A DNA stretch of 60,644 bases from Pseudomonadota bacterium (GTDB lineage: Bacteria > Myxococcota_A > Bradymonadia > Bradymonadales > GCA-2716585), in assembly GCA_005804885.1 (NCBI GenBank), contig SYOX01000168.1, forward strand, positions 1 to 60,644, given 5' to 3'. Below the pieces are notes generated by a model, which saw nothing but the letters and a program-made list of their open reading frames with translations, did not search any database and was not told the DNA's origin. This document shows, piece after piece, positions 43,381-53,647 of the stretch (position 1 is its first letter; each line of letters begins with the position of its first letter). A program made the translations under genes and the position numbers.

Positions 43381-44720
43381 GCCGATCAGGGATCGTCGAG
43401 CCCGCTGGCGGGCCGCTGAGCGGGTCGGTGCGGGCGCCCGGCGACAAGTCCATCTCCCACAGGGCGGTGATGCTCTCCAGCGTCAGCCACGGCGAGTCGG
43501 TCATCGAGGGTTTTCTGCAGGCCGAGGACACGCTCTCGACGGTGGGGGTCTTCAGGGCCCTGGGCGTGCCGATCGAGGTCGAGGGCTCGCGGGTGGTGGT
43601 CCAGGGGGATGGCCCGGGCGCGCTCAGGGCGGCGGCCGAGGCGCTGGACTGCGGCAACTCGGGCACGACGATGCGGCTGGTGACGGGCCTGCTCGCGGGG
43701 GTGCCGGGGTTTGGCGGGGCGACCTTGATCGGGGACGCCTCGCTCTCGCGTCGGCCGATGGGGCGAATCGCCGAGCCCCTCAACGACTTCGGCGCCCGCG
43801 TCCTGACGGACGCGGGCAGGCCCCCGATCAAGGTGGAGGCGGGTGACTTCAAGGGGGGGGCCTATCGGTCGCCGGTGGCCTCGGCGCAGGTCAAGTCGGC
43901 GCTGCTGCTGGCGGGCTTGATGGCGGGCGTCGAGGTGGAGATCGTCGAGACGAGCGCCAGCCGGGATCACACCGAGTCTCTCTTGAGGGCGATGGGCGTG
44001 CCGGTGGCCTCCAGCGCGCATTACGGCGCCGAGGTGGCTGGCGAGGCGAGGGTGTCGCTGCCGGCGTGGGGGGGGCGGCTGGAGGGCCGAGTGATTGAGG
44101 TGCCTGGGGACATCTCCTCGGCGGCGTTCTTGATGGTGGCCGCGGCGATCGTCCCTGGCAGCGCGGTGGAGGTGAGGGGCTGCGGGGTGGCCTGGACGCG
44201 GGCGGGGGTGCTCGGCGCCCTGGAGCGCGCGGGGGTGAGGGTGGAGCGCCGTGGCGCGCGGGTGTCCTCGGGGGGCGAGCCGACGGCGGATCTCCGGATC
44301 GCCCATGGGGCGCTGCGGGGCTTTGAGATCGAGCCGCACCAGGTGCCCTCGCTGATCGACGAGATCCCGGTGCTGGCGGTGCTGGCAGGCAGGGCGCGGG
44401 GGCGGTCGGTGTTTCGGGGCGTGGGGGAGCTGAGGGTCAAGGAGTCGGACAGGCTGGCCTTGACCGCCGGGCTGCTTGAGGCTTGCGGGTGCGCCGTGGA
44501 GACAGGCCAGGACTGGCTGGCGATCCAGGGGCGGGGCGAGGAGGCCTTTGAGCGCTTTGAGTTTGATGCGGCCCACGACCACCGGATGGCGGCCGCGGCG
44601 ACCGTGGCGGCGCTGGTGGCCGAGGGGCCCTGTCGGGTGGATGGGCTGGAGAGCCTGTCGATCAGCTATCCAGAGTTCTTCAATGATCTCAAGTCGTTGC
44701 AGCGGGAGGAGGGGGAATGA
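43377..44720 (+). CDS. aroA: 3-phosphoshikimate 1-carboxyvinyltransferase (EPSP synthase)
   Basis: 447 residues, ATG 43377 overlapping the previous stop by 4 bp. APGDKSISHRA (Lys24), GNSGTTMRLVTGLLAG, RPMGRIAEPL, SAQVKSALLLAGL, the pivotal DEIPVLAVLA and RVKESDRL mark a complete enzyme. It joins phosphoenolpyruvate to shikimate 3-phosphate in chorismate synthesis. Third-position bases favour G here, unlike the C-rich plus-strand genes near 25-30 kb. The stop overlaps the cmk start. Confidence 0.97.
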   Translation: MSRSGIVEPAGGPLSGSVRAPGDKSISHRAVMLSSVSHGESVIEGFLQAEDTLSTVGVFRALGVPIEVEGSRVVVQGDGPGALRAAAEALDCGNSGTTMRLVTGLLAGVPGFGGATLIGDASLSRRPMGRIAEPLNDFGARVLTDAGRPPIKVEAGDFKGGAYRSPVASAQVKSALLLAGLMAGVEVEIVETSASRDHTESLLRAMGVPVASSAHYGAEVAGEARVSLPAWGGRLEGRVIEVPGDISSAAFLMVAAAIVPGSAVEVRGCGVAWTRAGVLGALERAGVRVERRGARVSSGGEPTADLRIAHGALRGFEIEPHQVPSLIDEIPVLAVLAGRARGRSVFRGVGELRVKESDRLALTAGLLEACGCAVETGQDWLAIQGRGEEAFERFEFDAAHDHRMAAAATVAALVAEGPCRVDGLESLSISYPEFFNDLKSLQREEGE

Positions 44721-45409
44721 TCCTGGCGATTGATGGCCCTGCGGGCGCAGGCAAGAGCACGGTGTCGAGGCTGGTGGCCCAGCGCCTGGGATTTCAGCTG
44801 CTGGACACCGGGGCGATCTACCGCTCGGTGGCCTGGATGGCGCGCCAGGAGGGAGTGGCCTGGGATGACGGGGAGGGTCTGGCGCGCCTTGCGGCGGGGT
44901 TGCAGATCCGCTTCGAGCTCTCGGGCGAGACGAACGCGGTCTTCGTGAGCGTCGACGGCCAGGAGGAGGAGGTCACGCGGGAGGTGAGGGCGCCGGAGAT
45001 CGGCCAGGGCGCCAGCGAGGTCTCGGCGCACCCGCCGGTGCGGGCGGCGCTGCTGGAGCTCCAGCGTCGGATCGGGAGGTCGGAGGACAGCGTCGTGGAG
45101 GGTCGCGACATCGGGACGGTCGTCTTTCCGGACGCCGAGGTGAAGGTCTTCTTGACGGCCAGCGTCGAGGAGCGCGCCCGCCGTCGCTACGCGCAGTACA
45201 TGGACGAGGGGATCGAGGGGATGCGGCTGCCGGAGATCGAGGTCATCGAGGCCGAGATCCGCGAGCGCGACGCGCGCGACATGGGCCGGGCGGTGGCGCC
45301 GCTGTCGATGGCGGCCGACGCGGTCCTGGTCGACTGCACGGCGCTGAGCCAGGGGGCGGTGGTCGAGGCCATCGCGGCGCAGGTCGAGGAGAAGCTCAAG
45401 GGGGGATAA
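44717..45409 (+). CDS. cmk: Cytidylate kinase
   Basis: 230 residues. The P-loop GPAGAGKS (7-14), LLDTGAIYRSVAW, the NMP-binding insertion, VVEGRDIGTVVFPDA and RRRYAQYMDEG are characteristic. It phosphorylates CMP and dCMP. The gene is coupled to aroA (ATGA overlap), the common aroA-cmk order, and is last in the run before a strong terminator; rpsA, often next, is not here. Confidence 0.97.
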   Translation: MILAIDGPAGAGKSTVSRLVAQRLGFQLLDTGAIYRSVAWMARQEGVAWDDGEGLARLAAGLQIRFELSGETNAVFVSVDGQEEEVTREVRAPEIGQGASEVSAHPPVRAALLELQRRIGRSEDSVVEGRDIGTVVFPDAEVKVFLTASVEERARRRYAQYMDEGIEGMRLPEIEVIEAEIRERDARDMGRAVAPLSMAADAVLVDCTALSQGAVVEAIAAQVEEKLKGG

Positions 45410-45413
45410 AAAC

Positions 45414-45450
45414 GAGAAATGCACGGCGTTTGAGGCGCCGTGCATCTCTC
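45414..45450 (+). terminator. Terminator after cmk
   Basis: ATGCACGGCG (45419-45428) pairs perfectly with CGCCGTGCAT (45436-45445) across a 7-base loop. Outer GAGA and TCTC extend the stem by four pairs with a one-base mismatch between. The tail is CGGTCCC rather than T-rich. An A-run (AAAAA) precedes the stem, so it could also act for the opposite strand. Confidence 0.75.
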
Positions 45451-45499
45451 GGTCCCTTCGGCGCCTGGGTTCAGGCGCCAGAGGTGGTGTGTGAGGGCG

Positions 45500-45712
45500 T
45501 CACTCGTCCTCTTGAGGGCGCTCCATGCGGTTGCCCTCGCTCTTCTTGAGTGACTTCTTCTCGCCGTCCTCCGTGGCCTCTTCGCCGGTCCCGTCGTCCT
45601 CGGTCTCCGCGGTGGGCTTGGCTTCTTCTTTGGTGTTCTCGGCGGCGCTGCTGCAAGCGACGAGTCCAGCGCCGAGGGAGAGGAAAAGGAGCAGTGTGAT
45701 GAGCTTCTTCAT
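45500..45712 (-). CDS. Small acidic lipoprotein
   Basis: 70 residues. GGAGGTC lies seven bases before the ATG. A lipoprotein signal with lipobox LVAC gives lipidated Cys20. The remaining 50 residues are Glu/Lys-rich and disordered (NTKEEAKPTAETEDDGTGEEA). I do not recognise a family; small lipoproteins of this kind are usual in myxobacterial-type envelopes. It is a single-gene unit between cmk and the DUF4190-like gene. Confidence 0.75.
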   Translation of the reverse strand: MKKLITLLLFLSLGAGLVACSSAAENTKEEAKPTAETEDDGTGEEATEDGEKKSLKKSEGNRMERPQEDE

Positions 45713-45747
45713 GGTGTTTGACCTCCAATTTCGTTGTGAACAGGCTG

Positions 45748-45768
45748 CTTGACCTGGGTTTGGTCAAG
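45748..45768. promoter_or_regulatory. Perfect palindrome upstream of the acidic lipoprotein gene
   Basis: CTTGACC-TGGGTTT-GGTCAAG: 7-bp arms with a 7-bp centre, 36 bp before the start at 45712. On the minus strand TTGACC could also serve as a -35 box, which would put the operator over the promoter. A repressor site is inferred. Confidence 0.5.
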
Positions 45769-45898
45769 GAAAAGTGGATCCCTGTGCCTGTAAATCAAGA
45801 TTCTGGGTGGAGACAATGGCCTGACTGTAGCCTCCAGACCCTCCCAACGATAATGACGGGTGGGTGTGGTGTCAAACGCTAAGGCACCAGGGGTGACC

Positions 45899-46231
45899 TT
45901 ATCGCCCGTCGGGGTGGAGGATCCACCAGATGATCCACGCGATCCCGGCCAGCAGGCCGAAGGCCCCGAGCCCCAGCGCGAGCCGGGCCTGGAAGGTGTT
46001 GTGGCCCTCGATCTGGCCTCGGCGCACCTTCAGGAGGGTGAAGCCGCCGGAGGCCAGCGCCAGGAGGCCGAGCGCGGTGTGGAGCACGCCGGCGAGCCTG
46101 GGGTCGAGGCAGCAGAAGGGGCCGACGAGGATGGAGACGACGCCGGCGGCTGCGCCGACGATGGCGAAGGGGTGGGTGCCCTCCTGGGCGCCCTGATCCT
46201 CGGGGTCACTCGGGGGCTGGCCTGCGCTCAC
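45899..46231 (-). CDS. Small membrane protein, DUF4190-like
   Basis: 110 residues. After an acidic, disordered start (SDPEDQGAQEG) come three hydrophobic segments, about 22-42, 48-66 and 85-106. Two cysteines (PFCCLDP) lie between the first two. The pattern resembles DUF4190-type membrane proteins, which have no known function. Start ATG overlaps the upstream HD-GYP gene's stop by 4 bp, so the two are probably co-translated. Confidence 0.7.
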   Translation of the reverse strand: MSAGQPPSDPEDQGAQEGTHPFAIVGAAAGVVSILVGPFCCLDPRLAGVLHTALGLLALASGGFTLLKVRRGQIEGHNTFQARLALGLGAFGLLAGIAWIIWWILHPDGR

Positions 46232-47754
46232 AGCTCACCCCGCGTGATGCCTTCGACGAGGTCGGTGATGACGCCGTCGAAGAGGCCAGCGGACTGGGCC
46301 TGGAGGATGTGCAGGGCGCGCGCCCGGGAGAAGGCGGGGCGGTAGGGCCTGTCGGACTGGAGGGCCTCGAAGGTGTCCACGACGCAGATCAGGCGGCCGA
46401 GCAGCGGGATGTCGGGGCTCTGGAGACCTCGGGGGTAGCCGGAGCCGTCGAGGCGCTCGGCGTAGGTCGAGGCGTCGCGCAGGGTGTGTTCGAGGGCGCG
46501 CAAGGGCTGGAGGGTGGAGCGGGTCAGGCGCGGGGTCTCGACGATCATCGATCGCTGTTCGGCCCGCAGCCCCCTGCCCTGCTCGACCAGCGCGCTGGGG
46601 AGCGCCAGCCTGCCGACGCCGTAGAGCCACGCGGCCAGGCGCATCTTGGCGACCTGAGCGTCGTTGAGCTCAAGCAGGAGCGCGACCTCCTGGACGAGGT
46701 TGGCCACCCGCAGGCTGTGTCCCTGGGCAAAGACGGCCTTGGCGTCGAGCATCTGGCCGATGATCTGGAGCCAGGCGTCGAAGAGCGGCGAGTCCAGCGG
46801 CAGGCGATCGCCATGGCGAGGCCCGAGCAGCGCGCAGATGGCCGCGTCGATGTCCGGGACGTCATCGGTCAGCTCGTTGGCCGAGAAGGTGTAGGAGCCC
46901 ATCAGCGAGTCGGCGTCGACGCCCTGGACGGCCTCCTCGCTGGCGAGCCCCCTGGGGCCCTCGGGCGAGGGGCTCTCGGGGTCGGGGTCCCCTTGGGCAG
47001 GTTCGGGGTTTCGGACGATCCGCAGCCACGCGCCGGTGCGGGCCGCGTCCATCTCCTGCCAGAACAGGGTGTCGGCCCAGAGCTCCTCGGCCATGGGCAG
47101 CAGCGGCGGCTCGAAGACGACGCCGGACAAGGCGGCCAGCCACCGGCTGTCGCCGACCAGATCGCGAGCCCGCTCGGCCATCTCCTTGTCGGCGGCGTCG
47201 CCGCTGGCGGCCAGCCAGCGCACGGCGACGAGGTGATAGGCGAGCGAGAGGAGGCCGCTGGCCATGGCCTCGGGGCTGGGGCGCTCGCGCCGCTCGGCAA
47301 GCTCCAGCATGGGGGAGACGATGCGGCCGGCGCGCTCGAGGCCCGCGCGCTCAAGCCAGAGGCCGGTGGCGCGGGGGAAGCCGGCGATGGGGATGTGGTG
47401 GCGCAGGAAGACCCCGGTGCGGGACGACTCGTCGGCGCCGAGGCTGGGGCCGGCGGCCAGCCGATCGAAGATCGCGTCGAGGGGGTAGAGGCGCAGCTGG
47501 AGGCGCTCGTCCCCGATGACGATCCGCGCCACGTCGCCAGCCACGGCGGCGAAGCCGGCGCTGTGGAGCAGGGCCGCCGCCAGGAGGTCGCCGCGCAGGT
47601 CATCGGGGAGGCCGGCTTGATCGGCCATGCGGTCGGCCACCCGAGCGACCCGCTGGGCGAAGCCGTAGGGGCGAGACGAGGCCAGATCGCAGGCGCGGCT
47701 GAGGGCGATAAGGACCTCGGAGACTCTGAGCGTATCCACGACGGCACTCCTCAT
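46228..47754 (-). CDS. Degenerate HD-GYP domain protein, probably non-catalytic
   Basis: 508 residues from ATG 47754; the frame extends to a TTG at 47808. Two HD-like helical domains can be seen. The first has AAALLHSAGF in place of LLHDIGK. The second, about 340-500, carries the GYP core ERLDGSGYPRGL, DIPLLGRLICVVDTFEAL and SDRPYRPAF, but the HD residues read WLYGVGR and the HHE before DGSGYP reads STYAE. The metal ligands for cyclic-di-GMP hydrolysis are therefore missing. It may bind the nucleotide, or control another protein, without cutting it. It is coupled to the small membrane protein. Confidence 0.82.
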   Translation of the reverse strand: MRSAVVDTLRVSEVLIALSRACDLASSRPYGFAQRVARVADRMADQAGLPDDLRGDLLAAALLHSAGFAAVAGDVARIVIGDERLQLRLYPLDAIFDRLAAGPSLGADESSRTGVFLRHHIPIAGFPRATGLWLERAGLERAGRIVSPMLELAERRERPSPEAMASGLLSLAYHLVAVRWLAASGDAADKEMAERARDLVGDSRWLAALSGVVFEPPLLPMAEELWADTLFWQEMDAARTGAWLRIVRNPEPAQGDPDPESPSPEGPRGLASEEAVQGVDADSLMGSYTFSANELTDDVPDIDAAICALLGPRHGDRLPLDSPLFDAWLQIIGQMLDAKAVFAQGHSLRVANLVQEVALLLELNDAQVAKMRLAAWLYGVGRLALPSALVEQGRGLRAEQRSMIVETPRLTRSTLQPLRALEHTLRDASTYAERLDGSGYPRGLQSPDIPLLGRLICVVDTFEALQSDRPYRPAFSRARALHILQAQSAGLFDGVITDLVEGITRGEL

Positions 47755-47839
47755 CCAGGATTCAGCGCGGTGGCCGGGTCCGCCGCATTGCCCCTCGTCT
47801 ACCGCCAAGGGTCCACGGCGTCAAGCGCCCGGGCTGACC

Positions 47840-49057
47840 TCAAGGCGCGCGCCAGCGCTCCAGGAGGATGCGGCCGCCGCCGGCCTTGAACCCGGCAGAG
47901 TAGCGCTCGAAGCGCTCCAGCTGCGATCCATAATGAGGGTTGGCGGGCTCAAGGCGCTGGGCGCGGCGGATCCACCCGAGCGCCTCGTCGAGGCGCCCGA
48001 GGCGGAGCAGGATCTCGGCCAGGGTGTCGCAGTAGGTGGGATCCTGGCCGTCGGTGGCCTCGACGACCCCTCGGGACAGCTCAAGCGCCTCCAGCAGCGC
48101 CGGATCCCCAGGCCGGCTCTTGAGCGCGATCAGCCACGCCAGGTTGTTCTTGACCGTCTGGGCCAGCGGCGAGTCGTCGCCGCCGAGCAGCTCCAGGCAC
48201 CGCCGCCACGACCGCTCGGCCTCGAAGGCCTGCCCGAGCTCCTGATGGGCATGCGCGAGCCACCGGTAGGTCTCGGGGGCCTCGCCGTCATCGTGGATCG
48301 ATCGCCGCAGCGCGTCGACGGCCTCGGCGTATCTATTCAAGATCACGAGCACGACGCCGATTTCAAGGTTGATGAAGGCGACCCGACCGAAAGTGACCCG
48401 GACGAAGAGGAAGTCGTGCAGCGCCTCTTCGTGGCGCCCGAGGGCGAAGCGCGCTCTGGCCCTCAGGACGTGGGCTCGGACGTCCCCGTAGTCGTCAAAG
48501 AGGACGCGCTCCAGGGCGCCCAGGGCTTCCTGGGGTCGCCCGGCCTGAAGGGCGATCTCGGCCCGCCGCCGCAGCATGGACCGCGCGCCGGCGTGATCGG
48601 AGGCCCTGCGCGACGCCTCGCGCAGGATCTCCGTCAGGGCCAGCGCGCGGTCCCAGCGCTCGAGCTTGACATTACAGTTGAGCGCGGCGTTGACTGTATC
48701 AAAGTGGTTGGAGGCGGGTTGAACGACGTGATCGATGTAAGTGTCGAAGAGCGGGGCGGCGCTGGCGCAGTCCCGCATCCGTGCGGCGTAGAACTCTGCG
48801 ACGACCGCGTAGGCTGGCCACCACTGAGGGGCCTTGACCAGAGCCTGGAGGTAGAGGCGCTCGGCCTCATCCAGATCCCCCTGCCCTGCCCGCTCGTCGG
48901 CGGCCAGGAGAGCCCCGACGGCTTCTTGCGGGCTCTGGCCTCGGGCCTCGGGCGCCCAGAGCGTCGTCAGCCCGACGAGGGCGATCCGCGGCCCGAGGCG
49001 CGCGAGCGCGCCACAAAGGCCATCAACAATCGATCTTCGGGGGGCGTCTGGGATCAA
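47840..49057 (-). CDS. Secreted TPR-repeat protein
   Basis: 405 residues starting at TTG 49057, with GGAG nine bases before it. The N-terminus has a signal-like segment (RIALVGLTTLWAPEARGQ), so export is likely. Residues about 50-390 form at least eight TPR units, for instance DLDEAERLYLQALVKAPQWWPAYAVVA and RYAEAVDALRRSIHDDGEAPETYRWLAHAH. Such arrays scaffold protein-protein contacts. No partner can be named from context; the histidine-kinase gene is divergent across 110 bp. Confidence 0.8.
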   Translation of the reverse strand: MIPDAPRRSIVDGLCGALARLGPRIALVGLTTLWAPEARGQSPQEAVGALLAADERAGQGDLDEAERLYLQALVKAPQWWPAYAVVAEFYAARMRDCASAAPLFDTYIDHVVQPASNHFDTVNAALNCNVKLERWDRALALTEILREASRRASDHAGARSMLRRRAEIALQAGRPQEALGALERVLFDDYGDVRAHVLRARARFALGRHEEALHDFLFVRVTFGRVAFINLEIGVVLVILNRYAEAVDALRRSIHDDGEAPETYRWLAHAHQELGQAFEAERSWRRCLELLGGDDSPLAQTVKNNLAWLIALKSRPGDPALLEALELSRGVVEATDGQDPTYCDTLAEILLRLGRLDEALGWIRRAQRLEPANPHYGSQLERFERYSAGFKAGGGRILLERWRAP

Positions 49058-49167
49058 GGTCTGCGCTCCGGGCGCGTCGTCCGCAGCCGATCATACCACC
49101 GGACAGCAACGATCCAAGCGCCTCGGCTTCATCCCCTCGATGGGCCGCTGCTCAGGGAGGATGGGCG

Positions 49168-51510
49168 ATGACAGGAGAGTCCAAGCGCCTCTCAGCGCCA
49201 GACAAGGGTCTGATAGGCCGCATCGCCGTCGACCTGATCTTCCCGGCAGGCGAGGTCTTCGAGAGCCTGCTGGCTCCATTTTCTCGAAAATCATCTTCAT
49301 CGCGGCTCGTGAGATCCCAGAGCGAGCACAGCGCAGACGGCGAGGACGTCTACGCGAAGATCCTGCGCTCGACCTGCGCGGCGCTGGGGATCGAGGCGGG
49401 GGCGCTGTTGTTGTCCAACCGCGCGCAGGATCAGCACTATTTATCGGCCTACATCAACCTCTCGCCCAACCTGCTCCAGCTCATCTCGGAGAGCGGCGGC
49501 TGGATGGGCCTGGAGCGCCACGTCGAGTCGATGGCGCCCGTGCTGCTGGATCTGGACCCCACGACGTCCAGGTCGAGCCCGTACAGGACGGCGATGTCGC
49601 TCTTTGGCTACCGGGCGTTGGGCGCGATCCCCTTCCTGGCCACGACGAGCCAGCAGGCGCTGTTGATGCTGCCCATCGCCCACAGGCTCGATGAGGGCGA
49701 GCGCGACCTGCTCCACGAGGGGCTTGATCTGGTCCAGCGGCAGATCCAGCTGGCCATGGATCACCTGGCCCTCCAGAACCGGGATCGTCACCGCAGCCGC
49801 CGCCTGAAGGCCGTCAAGGAGGGGCTTCGTCAGCTGACCTCGGCCACGCACCCGAGCGAGGTCCTCCAGACGACCTGCGAGCAGATCCGGCAGATCTTCG
49901 AGTGCACGGTGGTGTGGATCGGGCTCGGCGGCGTCGATGCGCTGCTGTCGCCGACGACCTTGAGCGGCGCCCCCTGGGAGCTCCTTGAGGCCTTCGACCC
50001 GGCCCACTTCGAGCCTGGGGGGAGCCTCGCCGTCGTGGCGCAGGAGGAGCGCGAGGTGCTCTTGCGCCACGGCGGCGCGCGCCACCTGCTGCGCCCCTCG
50101 GCGTGGATCGAGGTGATGGAGGATCCGGCCCACCCGCTCAACCACCTCGTGAACCCGGACGCGCTCGAGGTGACCCTGATGGTGCCGCTGGTGTCGGCCG
50201 GCGAGCGGCTCGGGGTGCTGATCCTGCACCGGGATCGCCCCTACCGGATGGGCCGGGAGGATCGGGACGTGCTGAGGATCTTCGCCGATCAGGCCGCGCT
50301 GGCGATCAAGACGTCGAGGCTGCTCAAGCAGACCGAGGAGCGCTCGACGAGCCTCGCGGCCAGCGAGGGGCTCTACAGGTCCTTCGTCCGTCAGCTCTCG
50401 GATGGGCTCTTCCGCCTGGACAAGCTGGGGCGAGTGGTGGAGTTGAGCGACAGCGCCGTGGAGCTCTTCGGGGTCGAGCGCCAGGAGGTGCTTGGCAAGC
50501 CGCTGCTCAAGCGCTTCGCGCGACGGGATGCGGCGGCGCTGCGCGAGGCTATCGATCGTGGCCTGGAGGGCCGGAGCCAGGAGTTGACGCTCAAGATCAG
50601 GCGCGACGACGAGCGGCCCGTGGTGGTCGTCCTGAAGATCGGGCCCTTGATCACCAGCGGGGAGGTGGTCGGGATCATCGGGGTGGCCCGGGACAATACG
50701 GACCGCATGGCGATGCAGAGCAAGCTGCTGGCCCGCGAGCGGCAGGCCTCGGTGGGGATGATGGCCGCGGGGCTGGCCCACGAGATCAACAACCCGCTGG
50801 CCTTCATGATGTCGAACATCGAGACATTGCTGGAGTCTCTGGAGCCTGGGGCGACGCCCATCCCAAGCGCCGAGTTCGGGGACATGCTCCGGGAGAGCAG
50901 GGAAGGCGCGATGCGCATCCGGGACATCGCCTCGCACCTGCGCGAGCTCTCCCAGCACGGCGGCCCCGAGTCGCACCGCGACACGGACCTGATCCCCTTG
51001 ATCGAGTCGACGGCGTGGCTGGTCCACCCGGAGGCCCGGTACAGCGGCCAGCTCAACCTGGAGTTGGGGGAGCTGCCGCGGGTGCAGTGCAGCCCGAACC
51101 AGATCGCGCAGATGCTCATCCAGCTGATCCTCAACGCCATCCAGGCTCTGCCGCCCGCCGACAGCGCCGAGCGGTCCATCACCTTGCGGGCGCGCAGCAT
51201 CGGCGAGATCGTCGAGATCGAGATCGAGGACAAGGGGGCGGGGATCTCGCGCAAGGAGCTGCCCAAGGTGGTCGAGCCCTTCTTCACGACGCGCAGGCCG
51301 GAGGATGGCGCGGGCCTGGGGCTGGTGATGTGCCAGGAGGTGGTCCAGAACCACGGCGGCCAACTCCACATCCAGACCGAGGCCGGCGTCGGCACGCGGG
51401 TGGTCATCCGGCTGCCGGTCAACGGGGACAAGGCCAAGGCAATGGCGCCCTCGCTGCTGCTCGAATACGGCGACGAGATCCTCGACGACAGCGACCTCTC
51501 ACTGCCTTGA
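49168..51510 (+). CDS. Soluble sensor histidine kinase, GAF-GAF-PAS-HisKA-HATPase
   Basis: 780 residues with no membrane segment. A first GAF-like domain lies at about 60-190 and a second at about 230-390 (ADQAALAIKTSRLL ends it). A PAS domain at 400-515 (GLFRLDKLGRVVELSDSAVELFG) leads to the dimerisation helix with the H box GLAHEINNPLAF (His538). The ATPase has the N box QLILNAIQAL, G1 EDKGAGIS, F FFTTR and G2 GAGLGLVM. It would sense an internal ligand and phosphorylate a response regulator, but no receiver-domain gene is present in the window. Confidence 0.93.
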   Translation: MTGESKRLSAPDKGLIGRIAVDLIFPAGEVFESLLAPFSRKSSSSRLVRSQSEHSADGEDVYAKILRSTCAALGIEAGALLLSNRAQDQHYLSAYINLSPNLLQLISESGGWMGLERHVESMAPVLLDLDPTTSRSSPYRTAMSLFGYRALGAIPFLATTSQQALLMLPIAHRLDEGERDLLHEGLDLVQRQIQLAMDHLALQNRDRHRSRRLKAVKEGLRQLTSATHPSEVLQTTCEQIRQIFECTVVWIGLGGVDALLSPTTLSGAPWELLEAFDPAHFEPGGSLAVVAQEEREVLLRHGGARHLLRPSAWIEVMEDPAHPLNHLVNPDALEVTLMVPLVSAGERLGVLILHRDRPYRMGREDRDVLRIFADQAALAIKTSRLLKQTEERSTSLAASEGLYRSFVRQLSDGLFRLDKLGRVVELSDSAVELFGVERQEVLGKPLLKRFARRDAAALREAIDRGLEGRSQELTLKIRRDDERPVVVVLKIGPLITSGEVVGIIGVARDNTDRMAMQSKLLARERQASVGMMAAGLAHEINNPLAFMMSNIETLLESLEPGATPIPSAEFGDMLRESREGAMRIRDIASHLRELSQHGGPESHRDTDLIPLIESTAWLVHPEARYSGQLNLELGELPRVQCSPNQIAQMLIQLILNAIQALPPADSAERSITLRARSIGEIVEIEIEDKGAGISRKELPKVVEPFFTTRRPEDGAGLGLVMCQEVVQNHGGQLHIQTEAGVGTRVVIRLPVNGDKAKAMAPSLLLEYGDEILDDSDLSLP

Positions 51511-51620
51511 CGATAGGAGGGAGGCGCTGTAGAACCCCCAGGTCGAAAACCTCACCGAAGGTCGATCACAGGCGGGCCAGTCCCTCCGGGCGGTCGCCTT
51601 CGTCATCCCTGGGGGTGTCC

Positions 51621-52610
51621 ATGTCCGAGGGCGCGCGCACGACCAATCCGACCGACTTGACCGCCGAGCAGCTCCTGGCGGTTTTTGAGCGCATGAGCCT
51701 GATCCGCCGGGTCGAGGAGGTGGCCGGCCGCGCCTACCAGCAGCAGAAGTTCAGCGGCTTCTGCCACCTCTACCTCGGCCAGGAGGCCGTGGCGGTGTCG
51801 GTGGCCACGGCCATGAAGCCGGGCGACACGATGATCGCGGCCTACAGAGAGCACGGCCACGCGATGTCGGTCGGCGTCAGCCCCGAGGCGGTCTTGAGCG
51901 AGCTGCTCGGGCGGCGCACGGGGACGACGGGCGGCCGGGGCGGCTCGATGCACATCTTCGATGTCGCGCGCGGCTTCATGGGCGGGTGGGGCATCGTCGG
52001 GGGCCAGATCCCGTTGGGGGCCGGGCTGGCCTTCGCCAGCAAGTACCGCGGCGACAAGTCCGTCAACGTGTGCTTCTTCGGCGAGGGCTCGATCCACCAG
52101 GGCGTCTTCCACGAGGCGCTCAACATGGCCAGCATCTGGGATCTGCCGGTGGTCTTCCTGTGTGAGAACAACAGGTACGCCATGGGCACGGACATGAGCC
52201 GGATCAACGCCCAGATGGACATCCAGCTCAAGGCCATCAGCTACAACATGGATCACGCCCAGCTCGACGGGCAGGACTTCTTCACGGTCTACGCCGGGGT
52301 CAAGGAGGCCATCGACCGCGCCCGCGAGCAATCCCGACCGACCTTCCTGGACGTGCGCACCTACCGCTTCAGGGGCCACTCGATGTCGGACCCTGGAAAC
52401 TACCGCACCCACGAAGAGGTCGAGCAGGAGAAGGGCCGCGACCCGATCGCCCTGCTCGGGCGTGATCTGGTGGCGATGGGCGTGGCCGACGAGGCCGGGC
52501 TGGAGGCCATCGACAAGGCGTGCCGCCAGGTGGCCCGCGACGCCCTCAAGGCCGCAGAGCAAGCCGACTTCCCCGATCCGAACACGCTGATGGACCACGT
52601 CTACGCCTGA
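51621..52610 (+). CDS. pdhA: Pyruvate dehydrogenase E1 component, alpha subunit
   Basis: 329 residues, ATG 51621. The thiamine-diphosphate motif is GEGSIHQGVFHEALNMASIWDLPVVFLCENN. YREHGH, GGRGGSMH and the phosphorylation-loop-like YRFRGHSMSDP are typical of E1-alpha of branched-chain and pyruvate enzymes. It decarboxylates pyruvate with the beta subunit. The beta gene begins 38 bp later. Confidence 0.93.
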   Translation: MSEGARTTNPTDLTAEQLLAVFERMSLIRRVEEVAGRAYQQQKFSGFCHLYLGQEAVAVSVATAMKPGDTMIAAYREHGHAMSVGVSPEAVLSELLGRRTGTTGGRGGSMHIFDVARGFMGGWGIVGGQIPLGAGLAFASKYRGDKSVNVCFFGEGSIHQGVFHEALNMASIWDLPVVFLCENNRYAMGTDMSRINAQMDIQLKAISYNMDHAQLDGQDFFTVYAGVKEAIDRAREQSRPTFLDVRTYRFRGHSMSDPGNYRTHEEVEQEKGRDPIALLGRDLVAMGVADEAGLEAIDKACRQVARDALKAAEQADFPDPNTLMDHVYA

Positions 52611-52648
52611 GCAGGCCCGACGACCGACCCGAGCGAGAGAAGACGACC

Positions 52649-53639
<991 letters not shown>

Positions 53640-53647
<8 letters not shown>

